Below are positions 12,823-25,600 of a stretch of DNA of 64,000 nt, piece by piece. The stretch lies in NCBI RefSeq assembly GCF_018691265.1, contig NW_024881300.1:6089546-6153545 (forward strand), read 5' to 3'. The position numbers were made by a program, and so were the translations under genes. Every line of letters begins with the position of its first letter. The stretch's first letter is position 1. This DNA is from Tyto alba. Its lineage: Eukaryota > Chordata > Aves > Strigiformes > Tytonidae. Under the pieces are notes generated by a model, which saw only the letters and a list, made by a program, of their open reading frames with translations, was not told where the DNA came from and searched no databases.

Positions 12823-14604
12823 CCCAATAAAACACCATTCTATAGTTTCAGGTAGAGAAAATATTGGTAGTAAGAATATAGAGAAGTAATACATTTATTA
12901 CAATGTTTTTAAAGCTATCTGCATGTATATGTTTGATGCCAGAGTTGCCTCTATTTTGAAATGCACATATTGAAAATTAGAAAACATTTATATCCCCTCT
13001 CCGAAACGCAAGCTAAAGTCCTACTAGATTTTTAAGAAGGAGTTTAAAATAAAAATTCATACTTCCACTGTTCACATGTACATGGATTTCAACAGTCTTA
13101 CAAATTTGGAAGCCCAAGAAAACCAGCAATGGCAGCAGAATATGAGCATTTATCATACAGAAGCTACAGCTCCTTCTGCCAAACCATCTAATTGAAGAAG
13201 CTTGTCATTTCTGTCAAATCCAATTCGGGCTGAAAGCTACCAAGCAGAGCCAAACTATGATAATATTACGGTATTAACTTCTAGGTAATGCAGTTGCCAA
13301 TACCACTCTTGAAGGATTAACAAGGGAAGTCACTAAAACAGTCTCCAAAACCACAGCAATATCTTTAAAAATTGATAAAATTTAAAAGCTGAACAAGTAA
13401 TTACTCATGCCTTTGGTTACTAAGTCTACTCTATACTCATGATGTATTTTCTTTTGATTTAAGAATTTTTTGAGCTGAGAAATCTGCAAGAATCTCACAT
13501 ATGCTGAGGTTTCTGGTAGCTGTAATAAAAACATAACTTTGTTGGTTACAGTGTTGTGAAAAAACAACTTTACTTGCCCCATTTTTTTTGTTGTTTTTGA
13601 AAAGCTTAGCTATTCTCATGAGACCAAATCAATCCAGAAGCACCAGTCTATATTTCTATTTATTGACACTTGCATACTTCCTATAGAAGAGAAGATGCTG
13701 ATACACACGAAGATAAAGGGCAGTATTAAAAAAAAACAACAGTGGACTTAATATCTCAATTAAAACTACTTGAAAATTCACTACGTTACATATGAGAAAG
13801 CCCTTGTAAGGAACAGGCTGAAGGACTGAAGAATTGTCTTTCTGAACACTCCAATTCTCACACAATTTTATTTTTAACCAGATAATCTGAAAAACACTGT
13901 CTGCAACGTTTGTTTCTCTTGTATACTGTTAACAAAGTACAATATCCCTTTTATGCTACCTTGTCCTCGATGCAGAGAGCTTTAGAGCAGAGATACTTGC
14001 AATAGATGTGCATGTTAAACAACTGCAGTTTTTTGGTTTAGGCAAAAGTAACAAAATCAAACACAGACATAGCCTTCTGTATGTTTTCTGTTATTACTAG
14101 TTAGATCAAAAACAACAACAAAAAGTTTGTATGTTTAGCCAATGAACACCAGCACAAAGATACCAAGCAAAAGACTGAGTAAGAACAAAACCAGTGCAAT
14201 TCTTGCAGGAAATAAGCGACACAAGCCTTCTTAAAGCTCTTAAAAATATGTTTCTGTAAGTACTTTAAAAGACAATAAGCCATTATATCTGCACCAAAAT
14301 AATAAAACAACTGATTTCCTCTGCTGTACTAAGAAAATCTAAGCAGCAGAAAGACTGGCATCATTTTCTCTGAATTAAGTATTTCAGGTCATATAAATCT
14401 TGTTTTAGCCAATGGTAAGAAAACAACAGGAGAAAGCAAGGTCCACACCAAGAAGCTTCCCCCCCCCTGCCGCCCCTAAACTAGCTATTACTTTGACTTC
14501 TTCAGGGTCAAACAACAGTTCCGAGACTACAGTTACCATACTTCAGCACAGGCACCAGTCACTATTGTTGGTTTCACCAGATCAACCAAATCTCACAGCT
14601 CAAA

Positions 14605-14621
14605 CCCCCGCCCCCCCCCCC
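14605..14621 (-). repeat. G-run just downstream of the CHD9 coding-exon donor
   Basis: The minus strand has 11 G, one C, then 5 G, starting 14 nt into the intron (donor at 14635). Intronic G-runs close to a donor are known binding sites for hnRNP H/F and often help define the 5' splice site. A further G-rich block lies at about 14476-14459. Confidence 0.85.
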
Positions 14622-14635
14622 AAATCCCTACATAC

Positions 14636-16072
14636 CTGTCCTTGTAAGGTCACACGACTTCCGTCTTGCAGATGCTGATTAGAAACTGAAGAATGCCAAG
14701 GATGGATCTGACTTTGAGACTGTGCCCGAACAAGATCAGATGACTGTGTCACTTGCTGTGGGGTTATATGGGGTTCTAAGTCATGCTCTAAAACATGACT
14801 TGTGCTATCCTGAACAAATGCAGAATCATCGAACTGTGGCAGAAGGTCTTCCTGAAGTAGGTCATCGGGGTCAAGTCCTGTAAATGGTTCATTGTGAGTC
14901 TCAACTTGATGAAGTAAGTTGTCATCTAAAGATGTAAAACCGTTGCTTTCAATAGGGTCAGTGAAATGGCTTATCTGAGAAGCAGAACCAGTAGAAGCTG
15001 AAAAATTAATATTCACAGGAGAGAGTTTTGAACTACTAAAGTTGCCCTGAGGATGCGCAGAATGCAACATCTGAAAACTATTTGAATTCAAAGTTGTATT
15101 AGGATTCAACATGTGCTCGGTTGTTTCTTGCTTGGTCCCTGTTTGAGATGTAAAGGCATCGCTTCCAGTGAAGTCAGAGATAGAGTGTGTCTGCTGGCTA
15201 GTAGAAAGAGCTGTTGTAGACTGAAGAAGGCTGGTAGGAGAAATGTGGTTATTAGAGTAAGAATAAGGAGATGAAAATTGTTGGCTATTATTGACAGAAC
15301 ATGGAGTAATAGTTGGGGACTGTCCATCAAAATTTCCATCTTGATTCCCACAAAAATGTATTGAAGCACTTGCAGTTTGAGAAAACGGTTGAATGGACAG
15401 AGGCTGCTGTGAAGTTGATGGATTAGAAACTGGAGGTGGGTGGTTAACACTAACTCTGAGAGAAGTAGATACGTTAACTTCCATGAAGTCTTTTGGCTGA
15501 CTCAGAGCATCTTGCCCCGTGTTGTTCCTGCTTTGCTGCGACCCTAGCGAGGCACACTGATGCTGCGGTTCATTAGCCTGAAATAAGGCAAAGTCATGGT
15601 GTGCTACAAAGCTTTTGTTTTGCTGCATAGACTGAGAATGTCCTTGGTGAAAGGGGGACCCATTCTGATTCGAAACAGTTGTGGCAGTTTGATGACCCCA
15701 CATAGGACTACCATCAGCCACATCTGGAAACATCCCATTAGACTGGTTTTGCGGGTGAACTGGTGAACAATTGAATTGAGAGTGTGGTGATAAGACATTG
15801 TCAGCTGAGCTATTAAAAGACTGATTTACTGAGTGAAGTTTCAGTGAATCATACTGATTCAGCTGATCAAAGTCACTTATCTTTTGCTGATTTTGAGCAT
15901 CTTGCACATGGTTCAATGAGTCTATGTGCAAAGGTTCAAATTCTGCACCCAAATTCAATTCATCAACAAGTGAAACAGGTCCAGGCTGAACAAAGGCATC
16001 ATCTGACAAACCTTCTAAGGTATCGCTAAAAAGATTGGCATCATCAAAAAAATCCATCATAGGATCAGTCAT
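14636..16072 (-). CDS. CHD9: CHD9 first coding exon (N-terminal 479 residues, partial gene)
   Basis: This is the start of CHD9 (also called CReMM or PRIC320), an ATP-dependent chromatin remodeller of the CHD6-9 subfamily that acts in the nucleus. The open frame begins MTDPMMDFFDDANLF, which I recognise as the vertebrate CHD9 N-terminus. Further blocks match CHD9, including SDDAFVQPGPVSLVDELN (about 23-40), GSPMWGHQTATT (121-132), NKSFVAHHDFALFQAN (152-167) and EPFTGLDPDDLLQEDLLP (395-412). The segment is rich in Ser, Gln and Asn, with no folded domain visible, as in the family. An acidic, leucine-rich patch lies at about 380-420. The start is supported by A at -3 (CAAGATGA) and by homology. 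The frame stays open for 11 more codons, but a good donor (GACAG|GTATG, exon end at 14636) follows Gln479 in phase 0. This agrees with my recollection of the human exon break. Chromodomains, SNF2 helicase, SANT/SLIDE and BRK regions lie outside the window to the left. The full protein is about 2,900 residues in mammals. Confidence 0.97.
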
Positions 16073-16155
16073 CTTGATAGGTCTGTACTGCTTTTTCTCT
16101 CAACTCCAAACGGAGTCAATTCTGGCTCTCTGCAGTAAACAGAAGCAAATGACAT
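16069..16155 (-). promoter_or_regulatory. uORF 3, overlapping the CHD9 start codon (28 codons)
   Basis: An ATG at 16155 (context CTGGATGT) opens a 28-codon frame. Its TGA stop overlaps the CHD9 initiator as ATGA at 16072-16069. Ribosomes translating this frame would terminate exactly on the main start. The ATG would be removed if the internal acceptor at 16129 were used, so acceptor choice would switch this element on or off. Confidence 0.45.
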
Positions 16156-16162
16156 CCAGCGG

Positions 16163-16195
16163 TCACCACCTTATCCAAGGCATGCCAACACCCAT
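16163..16195 (-). promoter_or_regulatory. uORF 2 in the CHD9 leader (10 codons)
   Basis: An ATG at 16195 overlaps the stop of uORF 1 and has G at +4. The frame encodes MGVGMPWIRW and stops at 16163, 7 nt before the next upstream ATG. Function is inference from position only. Confidence 0.45.
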
Positions 16196-16215
16196 TAGTG
16201 CTTCAGATGAAACAT
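16195..16215 (-). promoter_or_regulatory. uORF 1 in the CHD9 leader (6 codons)
   Basis: An ATG at 16215 opens a 6-codon frame (MFHLKH) ending in TAA. Its context ACAAATGT has A at -3. The last base of its stop is the first base of the next upstream ATG (TAATG overlap), an arrangement that can allow termination-reinitiation. It is present only if the distal acceptor at 16238 is used. Function is inference. Confidence 0.45.
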
Positions 16216-19090
16216 TTGTCCTGAAGTGTTAAAGCATCCTATGGGAGAAGGGAAAAAAAAAAGGACAAAAAAAAGCAAAGAATTACTTTTGTGACTCTCC
16301 TCATTGCTCCTTCCCCTCCCCAACACTTTTACAGATTTTTGATATTTTGTTCATCACGTTACAGTTTAGTTAAACCAGAAATCATTTCAGTTACTTCTGC
16401 TTACACTTGATGCCCTGTGCAGCATTTATTGTTTCCATGCATTATGTAATTGAAGTCATATTTGATGTTTTAAAAGTAATGGTTTCAAATTTTTCATTGT
16501 TTGCTCTGTTGCCTAAGCATAATTTTAGATTCTTCTTTGCCATTTTTAAAACTACCAAATTGTAACAGAACTGGTTTTTAATAGCCAAGAATTAAAATTT
16601 GTTTGTAGAAAGAAATCACAATACATAAAATGTACACAATAATTCTGTAGGTTTAAACAAGAAACTTGAGAGGTTATGAACCACATACAAAACCACAACT
16701 GCATTGACTTCAGTAGGAAAAGCTGAGATAGTCTGTTTCTTCTGTTTAAGTTGCATTAAGTAAGATTCTGAAAACCTATATTTTATCTCACTTAAAGACA
16801 TAATGGAACTCTAAAGGAACGACAAGGGTATGGATACAGTCACAAATAAAGACAGGAAAAGAACTCCCTTTGGTTCAACAGCAGAGTTTACACTTAACTA
16901 GTTTTGATACACAGGTTGGTTTTCTTTTTTATTTATTTATAGTATCAACTGTGTGATCGCCAATGGATTAGTTTGCGATCAAGGATTTCAGGCAAGAAGA
17001 GCTGAAGAGGATGTTTAGGTTTAACTGTAGCCTAAAAATTCCCACATCCATAGTGTAATCAAACAGAATGGAAAATGGATGAAAATGTGTCTGTGATAAG
17101 TTACCTCCCCAGATAAATCATAAACATCTAGATTAGAGGAGCAATCACTTTAAATGAGCATCTCGATGCAATAATAATTCTTTTATCCTGTCAATACATA
17201 CATCTAATTACTATAAAGAAAAAAGGAAAGAAAACAGCCACAGCTTTTAATTCCTGACCCTACTACTGAAGTTCACCTTCATGCTCTCCTCCATTTGAAT
17301 TGCATTTCTTCATTAATTAATTCTCCTAAGAATAAAATGAGTACAGGATCCTTCTAGAAATGGAAACCCTTGAAATCTGAAATATTCTCTGATGAACAAA
17401 GTTCATGTTGAACATATTAAGTACTAAGTAGTCTTTGGCAAGCTGATGAAAACCTGTTCTGCTTATATTACTATTCCACTGAAAGTGGTGTGACCACAGT
17501 CAGAATAAAGCTTACCCTAAATTAATAAACCTTGTTGAGGGCTTGGGTATATAAAGCTTCTGCTCTACACAGAAAAAGGATGCATCCTGTATCACACTGA
17601 AAGACACCACTTGGTGAGATCTATTAAGTGTGGATTGGTATGAGTGTTAATCACTGTGAACACAGAGAACAAGCATGCTATAAAAAAGGCATCGTTTAGG
17701 AAGGTGACCACTTAGCATAGAAAAGTAGCTGTGGGTTCCAAATGACACATGTACAATTTAGTGCTTAAAGTTAGGACTTCCTGACATGCCAAGTTAAAGG
17801 AAGTGCTAACATAAATTAGACCCCATTATCTTCTAACACTTATTAAGCTGTCTGCTTATGATTAAAAGCAACAGAATTATGACTTTCCCAGTTTCAAACA
17901 CCTTCTAACAGATGAGAAACCAACATCAGGATCCTGGTAGATGATGTGACATGGTTTTAGGTTTTTGTAGCATTTCTAATATAATCATCTCTCCTCTTAA
18001 GGTATTTCAACTCAAAATATAAATCAGTCAAGAGCTATTTTAGCTAAGAGAAGACAACCAAGTCAGATTAAATACAAGGAAAGAATTCACAGTCACAGAA
18101 AAAATGATCTAATTAAAGAAACTCCCATCCGAGGAAAAATAGATGGAAATTATGGTGGCCATGTGTAAAATGCCATGTTCCAGGCTATCAAGGACTCTAC
18201 TGTTAAAAACTCTGATTTGAAGCCTGTATTGATAAAACTTTACATACTGAAACCAAGGATAAATAGCTCACACTGTATACAGCTCCTTGGTTATGCTCAG
18301 AGATAAGCTTCACTGAGATTTGTAAGGAATGTCGTTAAATTTGTGCCAACTTGAAAAAAGAGAAGAGATTTCTTCCATCTTCAGCAATATAGATACAATA
18401 GGATGTACAATTTTTTTTACATAGGGTGACATACAGGCCAGCTATATATGTTAATTAACTACTATACATGCTCTTGAGTGTAACTACATAGTAACCTAGA
18501 ACTATCAAACAGGACTAAAACAACCCCATATTGAAAAACAAACACCAGACAATCTCTTCATGTTTTATTGACTGTCTATAGTAAAAAAATGGGTAAAAAG
18601 CGTGAATAACAGCTGACATCACTGCCATTGTAGCATTGCAACTCTGAGCTTGTCTCACAGCAATTTGCTTCTTTGATCAAAACCCTAAAAACACTTTTCA
18701 TCTTAGTTTTTCCTACCAACCCAAACCTATTTTGGAAAGCATACCATTGTACATTGCAACAGAGCTGTGTTCAGGCCGACACCTTGTTTTTTGACCAGAG
18801 AAGTACTTCCAACCCTAGCCTTTTTCCTCAATGTCTACAAAATCCATCACATTTCTTTAACCCAAAGAAAATCTTAACTTGAAAATTCAAGGATATTTGA
18901 TTTGAAACTAGCTTTTTACACAAAATCATCTTCCATATTTATCGAGCAATTGTTCTTTTTGTTTATCTCTCCTATACTTGAATATGACAACATTAGATGC
19001 TCAGCTTGCACATCGTGAAGGCATATGAAGGCAACTTGTGATGCATTTCTGAACTTAATTGACACAAGTACTATTTTTCTGTATTTCCTT

Positions 19091-19118
19091 AAAAAACAAA
19101 ACAAAACAAAAAAAAACC
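19091..19118. repeat. A-rich (CAAAA)n tract
   Basis: Short A-rich microsatellite on the plus strand in the CHD9 5' intron. Confidence 0.9.
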
Positions 19119-20071
19119 AACACCCTACCTCCTTACATCCGACATAATGAAACAAAAAAGTTTTGACATGAAAACTTTTTACAACCTTTCTGTAAGTGAT
19201 TCCTTGTCCATGTCCTTACTCCTTCTTATATGGAAAGTGATGGCAACTACAATTATATTTTAACACACTTTTATATAGCCGTCCCCAAACAGATCTGTAG
19301 TACCAATTCAAACTTTGGACATACTTTTTCCTTCAGCTAACAAAAGCATTAAAGGAAATAAACATTTTGAAGACTTTAATCTATTGGACTTGACAACTAC
19401 AAGTTTAACAATGCAATGGCAGCCAGTGTTTTATTGTACCAGTTCCAAAACACTTCTCATGGAAGATAAGCTCCTATTGGAGCTGCATTTTCATCAGAAT
19501 GGGGAAACTAATTTAGAATCCCTACTCAGTAAAAAAAACTGCAGTAAAAGAAGCAGAAAGTGTTACAGAAAAAAAAGAGGGCAAAGAGCTCTTCCTTAAA
19601 AACGAAAATGTTTTGTCAAAACTAAGAATTTCATTGCAAGCAGTCACTGTTATGGTAATGCCATTTACAGCAATATGAAGTTTGATTTCTTTTAGTAAAT
19701 AGAATTTGACATCTTTGTGCGCCCTCTTACATTGAGCGTTTGTTATGAAGTTACACTTCTTGGAAAAACTAAATTAATTCTAATACCTTTTATGTCTAAA
19801 TTGTCTACCATTATTGCATACTAATTTATTATTAATCTTTACCCAGTTTCAAGTTAGCAAGGTTTTTCTACATCAGCATCTAAGAACTCCTTGAACCATT
19901 TCTAGACAGTAAAATGAGCACCATGCCAGAGGTACAACCTGATGAAGCAACTGGGAAGACTACGGCTGTTGTACTTGAATTTAAGAAGTTACTGACCACT
20001 GTCAGTTAGAATTGCTTCAACAATATTTACGAACTATAGGACCTGTGGTAAACTTGCAATTTTCCACAGTG

Positions 20072-20150
20072 GGTTTTGTTGGTTTGATTTTTGTTTGTTT
20101 GTTTTTTTGGAGGTTTTTGTTTGTTTGTTTTTGGTTTTGGTTTTTTTTTT
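20072..20150. repeat. T-rich (TTTG)n tract
   Basis: Two blocks of GTTT units separated by GGAGG, ending in 10 T. Low complexity in the CHD9 5' intron. Confidence 0.9.
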
Positions 20151-21114
20151 AAAGATAATGGAATGCAAAAACATTCAGCAATGTTTCTTACTAATATTTA
20201 GTTTCTCCCTTTCCATTTTAAATTCTCAACTTCGTACCGATCAAGCTGATTTTTAATAAACTAAGCAACAGGAACTACTAATGGCTATATAACAAAATCT
20301 TACATTAGACTCACTATTCTGAAAAAAAAAAAAATAGTCGTTTTTTTTTAACAACATGAAGTTTTTGAAAACTAATTACCAAGAAACATCCACAATATTC
20401 CCCAAGTTTGTCCGAAACACATTTCAAGATTTGCCACCTTCAGATATCCTAAAGCATCTAGAAATCAAAAAGTAAATTTTTCAGATTGGTAACTGTATCA
20501 TTTGATATCTCAACAAAACACAGTATCTTCTCCAAGAAGTATTGTTACTCCGCAAAAATACTTGAAACAGAACAGAAAGATCTCCCAGCTCCTGGGGTTT
20601 TTTCTGTCTGGTTAATACTCATTAAACTGAACAGTTATATTTTCTTTAATCTACTAGTTCTTAACATTAAAAGACCTGTTTAAAGATTTAAACCAAAGCA
20701 TTAGAACAGGAGAAACAGTATTAAAATAGATCTTACAACTCCAAGTGAATGGAAAAAATACTAATTTCTGCATAACCTGTGTTTTTCATTTAAAAACACT
20801 CTTGTATTCTGTACAGTCTAAAACTATCTTTTCCATTACAAACAGAATATAAATCGATGCACTACTGTTGTTCCTCTTATTCTGCAAAAGCAGCTGTCAT
20901 GTACTACTACTGTAATTTCAACTCTTTTAAACTTTAAGATCTTTTTCAAATTTTACTTATTATATTCAAAATGTTTAGATAGGAAACTGGCTACATTCAG
21001 TCCAGTTTGATTCCTTTCTCAAAGTGTGTGCAACAAGAATGAATCAATACCAGAGCTAGGCAAGGAAAATGAGGTTTCAAGTTAACATGATTAATGCAAA
21101 CTCCTTATAAAGGC

Positions 21115-21153
21115 AAAAAAAAAAAAATAGAAAAAAAAAAGAAGAGAAGAAAC
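21115..21153. repeat. A/G-rich low-complexity tract
   Basis: Two A runs (13 and 10) followed by GAAGAGAAGAA, polypurine on the plus strand. Confidence 0.9.
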
Positions 21154-21954
21154 TTTTTCCATTTTGGTTATCCATCAGAGTTTAATAACAACCCTTTATT
21201 CTTGTCTGAAAGAAAGACCAAGAAGAAACAGGCAGCCTCAAAGTCTCAGAAAGATGATCTCCTTTTATACTACGCTAGTGTGAGGTACATGTGAGTTTTA
21301 AAAAGACAAGTTGTAGTTACAGACAGAAGCAAGAGCAGAAGTTAAGAGTGGTACAAGATTTAAAGACCATAAGAAACTGAAAGATTTATTTTACAGAACA
21401 TATCAAAAAAGTATATGGAACATCTGAGAATACAGAATGGAGAAGAGGCATCAAATTTTGCTTTCAAAAAAAGTGGGAATAGCGGTAAAATGCAAGATAA
21501 CAAGCAACTACTGATGTGTTTTATTTCATTAACTGCGTTGTTGATTACTTTTGATGAAGTGACAACAGAAAACAAGCTACTCTAGTTATAAGCAAATAAA
21601 TCAGGTAAAGATTCAGCACATTACCCCAGTATCCACAATTTTATACTTTGATAGACTAAGTATCACTGTTTCACATGACTGATGGGCGACAGCATCATAA
21701 ATAAGAGGAAGTCAGTGACTTGGATGGACATTTTTCAAACAAGAAGTTGAAACAACTGCCATGGAGGCAAGTAACAGAAGCTACCTCAGAAAGAAGCTAG
21801 GAACCAGTTAGACAGACAGAATTAAAACTGAAGTCATAAAAGCGTGACATAACAGGAAGCCAGACTACAGGTAAAAGACACAGAAGGGGTAGGCATGGAT
21901 AGTCATAACTAGCAAAGAGTTTTACATTATATGCATGCAAAGTGTTTTGGATTG

Positions 21955-21979
21955 GGTTTTTTGTTTGTTTGTTTGTTTA
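21955..21979. repeat. (TTTG)n microsatellite
   Basis: Four consecutive TTTG units following a T run, in the CHD9 5' intron. Confidence 0.9.
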
Positions 21980-22651
21980 GGAAAGCAACGCAACCAGGCA
22001 AACAGACTTGCTTCCAAACAAGAGATCTGCCAAAGAGACTGAAAAAATGGTTGTTTTTGCTATATTCTATGTAGCATACAACAGCATGACAGGTTTGTGG
22101 CTCTGTATGATTTGCCTATCTATTAGCAGATGGAACACTGTGTTAAGAGAGGCAGACAATACAGCGTGTTTCTTAACAGATACTCAAAAAACTCATCACT
22201 TGTGCATAACACTCAGAAACGATAGAGACATTCACCCCCCAATATTAAAAATACATGACAATTTCACTATTTGTCAGATTTAATTATAACTAAAGCTTTG
22301 GCTGAGTTAAAAAAGCTGCAGTAAATTAAATAATACAGAAGGTACTTCCTACTGATGCACCAGTATAAATAATGTTCTAGTACAGATTTAAAGATCAATG
22401 TACATGTTAAATTTAAAACGCACAGAGGGACAGCACAATTTCCTCAAATCTGAGAACCGTCGATTGAAAAAAGAACGTTTAGACATTTAGCAGATATTAA
22501 CTCTTACTTCCTAATAGAAAGGAATAAGTAAGTCTTTGTACAATAGTACCATGGTATCTGTAGCTAAATAAGGATTGAAAAGATGCAGTTTCTCTCATTG
22601 GTATCACCTAATTTAAGAGGAAATTTGTTTGGATAGCCTGTTTCATTAAAT

Positions 22652-22686
22652 TAAAAAAATATATATCCATTATATATATAAATATG
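22652..22686. repeat. (TA)n-rich tract
   Basis: A run of A followed by two short TA arrays interrupted by CC. Confidence 0.85.
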
Positions 22687-25600
22687 CATTATTTTACTTT
22701 AAAATTGCTTTTCATTGGTATGCATTTATTATTATTTTCAAGTAATGAGCCATCTCTGTAGTAAAATCATACCCTCAACATCCTGATTTTCTTTAGAACT
22801 CTATTCTGCTACAGAGTTCACAGACATCAGGCTAAAATACTCCAAAGGTAACTCAAGCACCCTGTGTATTTTGAGGTGAAGAATAGGAAGAAAAGATTTG
22901 AAACTGCTGGTCTTTGATTAAATTCTCAGGACTAGGTTCCAGCTCCTGCCTATAGTTCCAACTCTGAATAAGAGCATAAAACTGGAGCAAACTGGGTTGT
23001 GTGTGCTTGTCATAGTAAATCAGAGTTGTCTGTTCTCATACCTACACTGTTTTTTGCTTGCACCAAACATCTCACATAACTGTTCCCCCACCCTAGTCCC
23101 CAGACATGCAGAAACTCCTCTACCACCTCTCCTCCTTTCTTGCAGGTAGCCTCTGGGAAATAAATATTAAAAGTTTATAGAAGAAAAAAAGTGTTCAGTT
23201 AACTGTCAGTTGTTATGGTTATGGTCATTGAAAAAAGTTCAAGTCAACCAACAGGACAAATGACATTTCACTTGGAAAGAAAATTCACCTTCCAATGCAA
23301 CTAAAGACAAATTTCTACCATTCCCAAAGATGTTTGCCTTCACTGTGGATGTGTGTGGGACAGCTTCTTTACTGAGAACAGCTTTGCTTAAGCTGAACAG
23401 CACAAAAACACACCAAAGAAAAAGTATGTCACAGAACTCCCTGGTATCAGCAAGTCCCACAGCATATGTTTGGGTCACTTAATATACTTCTCCAAGAGAT
23501 CCATTAATTTTTATTTCAAGGTAAACTTAGAAAGTCTCAAAATGATATTTCAGAAGTAGCACTTAATATACAGAGAGAGTACGTTATAACAAAATCTGTA
23601 ATGTATGAAGTCAGTTTAGAGATATACAAAAATTAAAAATACTAGTAGCATTTAGAAAAACACATATTTTCTAGCAAGATTGTTGTGGTTGTTTTGTTTC
23701 TACTCTTTTTAAGAGGGGATGTATAATACCACAAACTTTCTTCAGATGAAATACAGTTTATATTATTGAAAAAAGTGTTGTTGTTTTTTTTTTAATTGCA
23801 TACGGTTCAGATTCTTTCCTTTTGTTGCTTTCCAGAATAGAGTTTCTTTCTTCCCAGAACTCCAAATTCAAAAGATGTATGGTGAGATGCACAATTAAAA
23901 GCCTGCAGAACTGTTGTATATATCAGAAAAGGAATCCCAAATTGCATACCAATTTTTAAATTATTTACCTATATACCACCATGCTGTTTCTCTATCTACA
24001 ATATTAAGAGTTAGAGTGATTTAGTTAGAGCATGGATACTTAGATATATGAATTCCAAAGTTTAATAATTATCTTGGATCAAAATTAAGAGCTAGCACAG
24101 GCACCTAGAGAACCATATAGTATAAAACTATCTGATTAACCTCTAAGACATAACAATAAGTTGCTGAAATCTTCTATATTAAAAATATATCACAAGATAT
24201 TTAAGCAAATGGCCCAAGTCAAGATAAAAAAATATCCTTACCCATGAATATAGAACACATCTCTTCAATGAAGAACTAAGAAGCTCAGAGATATGTTTTA
24301 AATCCAGATGGATACCTTATCATTAGAGACCTGAAAATGAAAGATGGTAAACAAGTTACAAAATGATCAACTTCAGGAATATATCTTCAAATTCAATACT
24401 GTAAAAAGTCAAAAATTTAATAGATTAACTAAAACCCAAGAACATCAGAATTAATTCAGAATCACTAGTAGCCATGATGTCATAAATGGCTGATAAATAG
24501 GCAGTTGTATAGGATCCAACCCTACAAACCTTTAAGGCTGAAGAGTTGAATCTGCACTAGAATACTGAAAGTTTTAGGGCAACTTGAAGACGCAATATAA
24601 GGATCACCAAAAAAGGTTTTGAAGTTAGGTTTTAAACCTGTCAATGCAAAAAGCCCTGTACCTATTGTCTTTTAACAGCAGTATGCTGTTGCATACTGAC
24701 AGATGTACCTGCAAAGAGGAAGTGACGCTGCCTTTCTAGGGGAGCGTACTCCCACAACTGCTTTATCCTACTCCTTGCCTTGACAGTAGATAGAGGAGCT
24801 CAACTTCAAGAGGTTCTCTTTTCATCTGAAAGAGGCTTCAAACATCACACAGTTTAAGTGAAAACGTGCATGGCGTCAAAGTAAAGGCTTCTAGGGCCTG
24901 TAAGTAAAAGCCTCAAAGCAAACAAAACCACCCTCTAACATTAAGAGAGACAAAAAATTAGTGTATGAACTTACATTCGCATACTAGTGTCTTTTTACAT
25001 AATCAGTGTTATCCTTTCAAAAACATGATCACTCTCTCCAAAGCACAAAGCATCCTTCAATTCCAATAAATACCGATTTCCTTCTCCCTCAGTGTAGTTT
25101 CTTGGTGACAGACTTTTCAAGATTATTAACACAGTTCAAACTTTAATCTTTATTAAAAGGTAAAATACTATATATCACTGCATTAAGAAACATATTCTAA
25201 CACAAAGATTTATTCTCACATCTTTGAGACAATATTGTAACATATGTCAAAGATACAAATTGCTTATAACTGCTATCAAAAGCCTGCAATGTTGCACTAA
25301 CAAAATTTATTTGGTACTAATTCAGTCCATTAATTATTACATTTATTCTCCTTTTATTATTCAGTAACTTCAAGTCATATTCCAAGGTTGCTAAGCTAAC
25401 ATGTCTCTGCTCTGTACTAGTAGAAACACTGAAATAACTCAGAGGTTTTTTTCCTAAAATTCAGCAACACTAAGCATGTACCCAAACACTTACTTATGTG
25501 AAGGGTACTAAAATACCTGAATCTTAGTTTGCCATCTATGTGAAGTGATATGAATTTTGTATCAGAACAGCTAGAAAACTTCCTGTCATTGTTTTCTTTT

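Larger units (their letters stand above)
1..14635 (-). other. CHD9: CHD9 intron following the first coding exon (partial)
   Basis: This AT-rich, non-coding stretch follows the donor at 14635-14634. I looked for the next CHD9 coding block (the Lys-rich segment before the chromodomains) and did not find it in any minus-strand frame, so the intron continues past the left edge. It contains a solo LTR at 9595-10138 and the simple A-rich or T-rich tracts listed separately. A locally GC-richer patch lies at about 12055-12300. Open frames here are short and resemble no known protein. Confidence 0.85.
16073..16238 (-). other. CHD9: CHD9 5' UTR portion of the first coding exon
   Basis: The exon is proposed to begin at 16238. 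Immediately upstream on the minus strand is a long pyrimidine tract (about 16270-16241) ending in CCCATAG|GATGC, a strong acceptor. A second plausible acceptor, TTTACTGCAG|AGAGCC, would start the exon at 16129 and shorten the leader by 109 bases. The first is preferred for its longer T/C tract. The 166-nt leader contains three short upstream ORFs that run almost continuously into the CHD9 start codon. The boundary is inferred from sequence only; no transcript was available. Confidence 0.7.

Noticed and set aside
14600..14635. Extension of the CHD9 frame by 11 residues past Gln479
   Set aside because: A good GTATGT donor follows Gln479, and the extra residues (Gly-rich, from the poly(G) run) do not match CHD9. 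This is intron read-through.
15106..15798. Other-frame minus and plus ORFs within the CHD9 exon
   Set aside because: They are shadows of the CHD9 reading frame.
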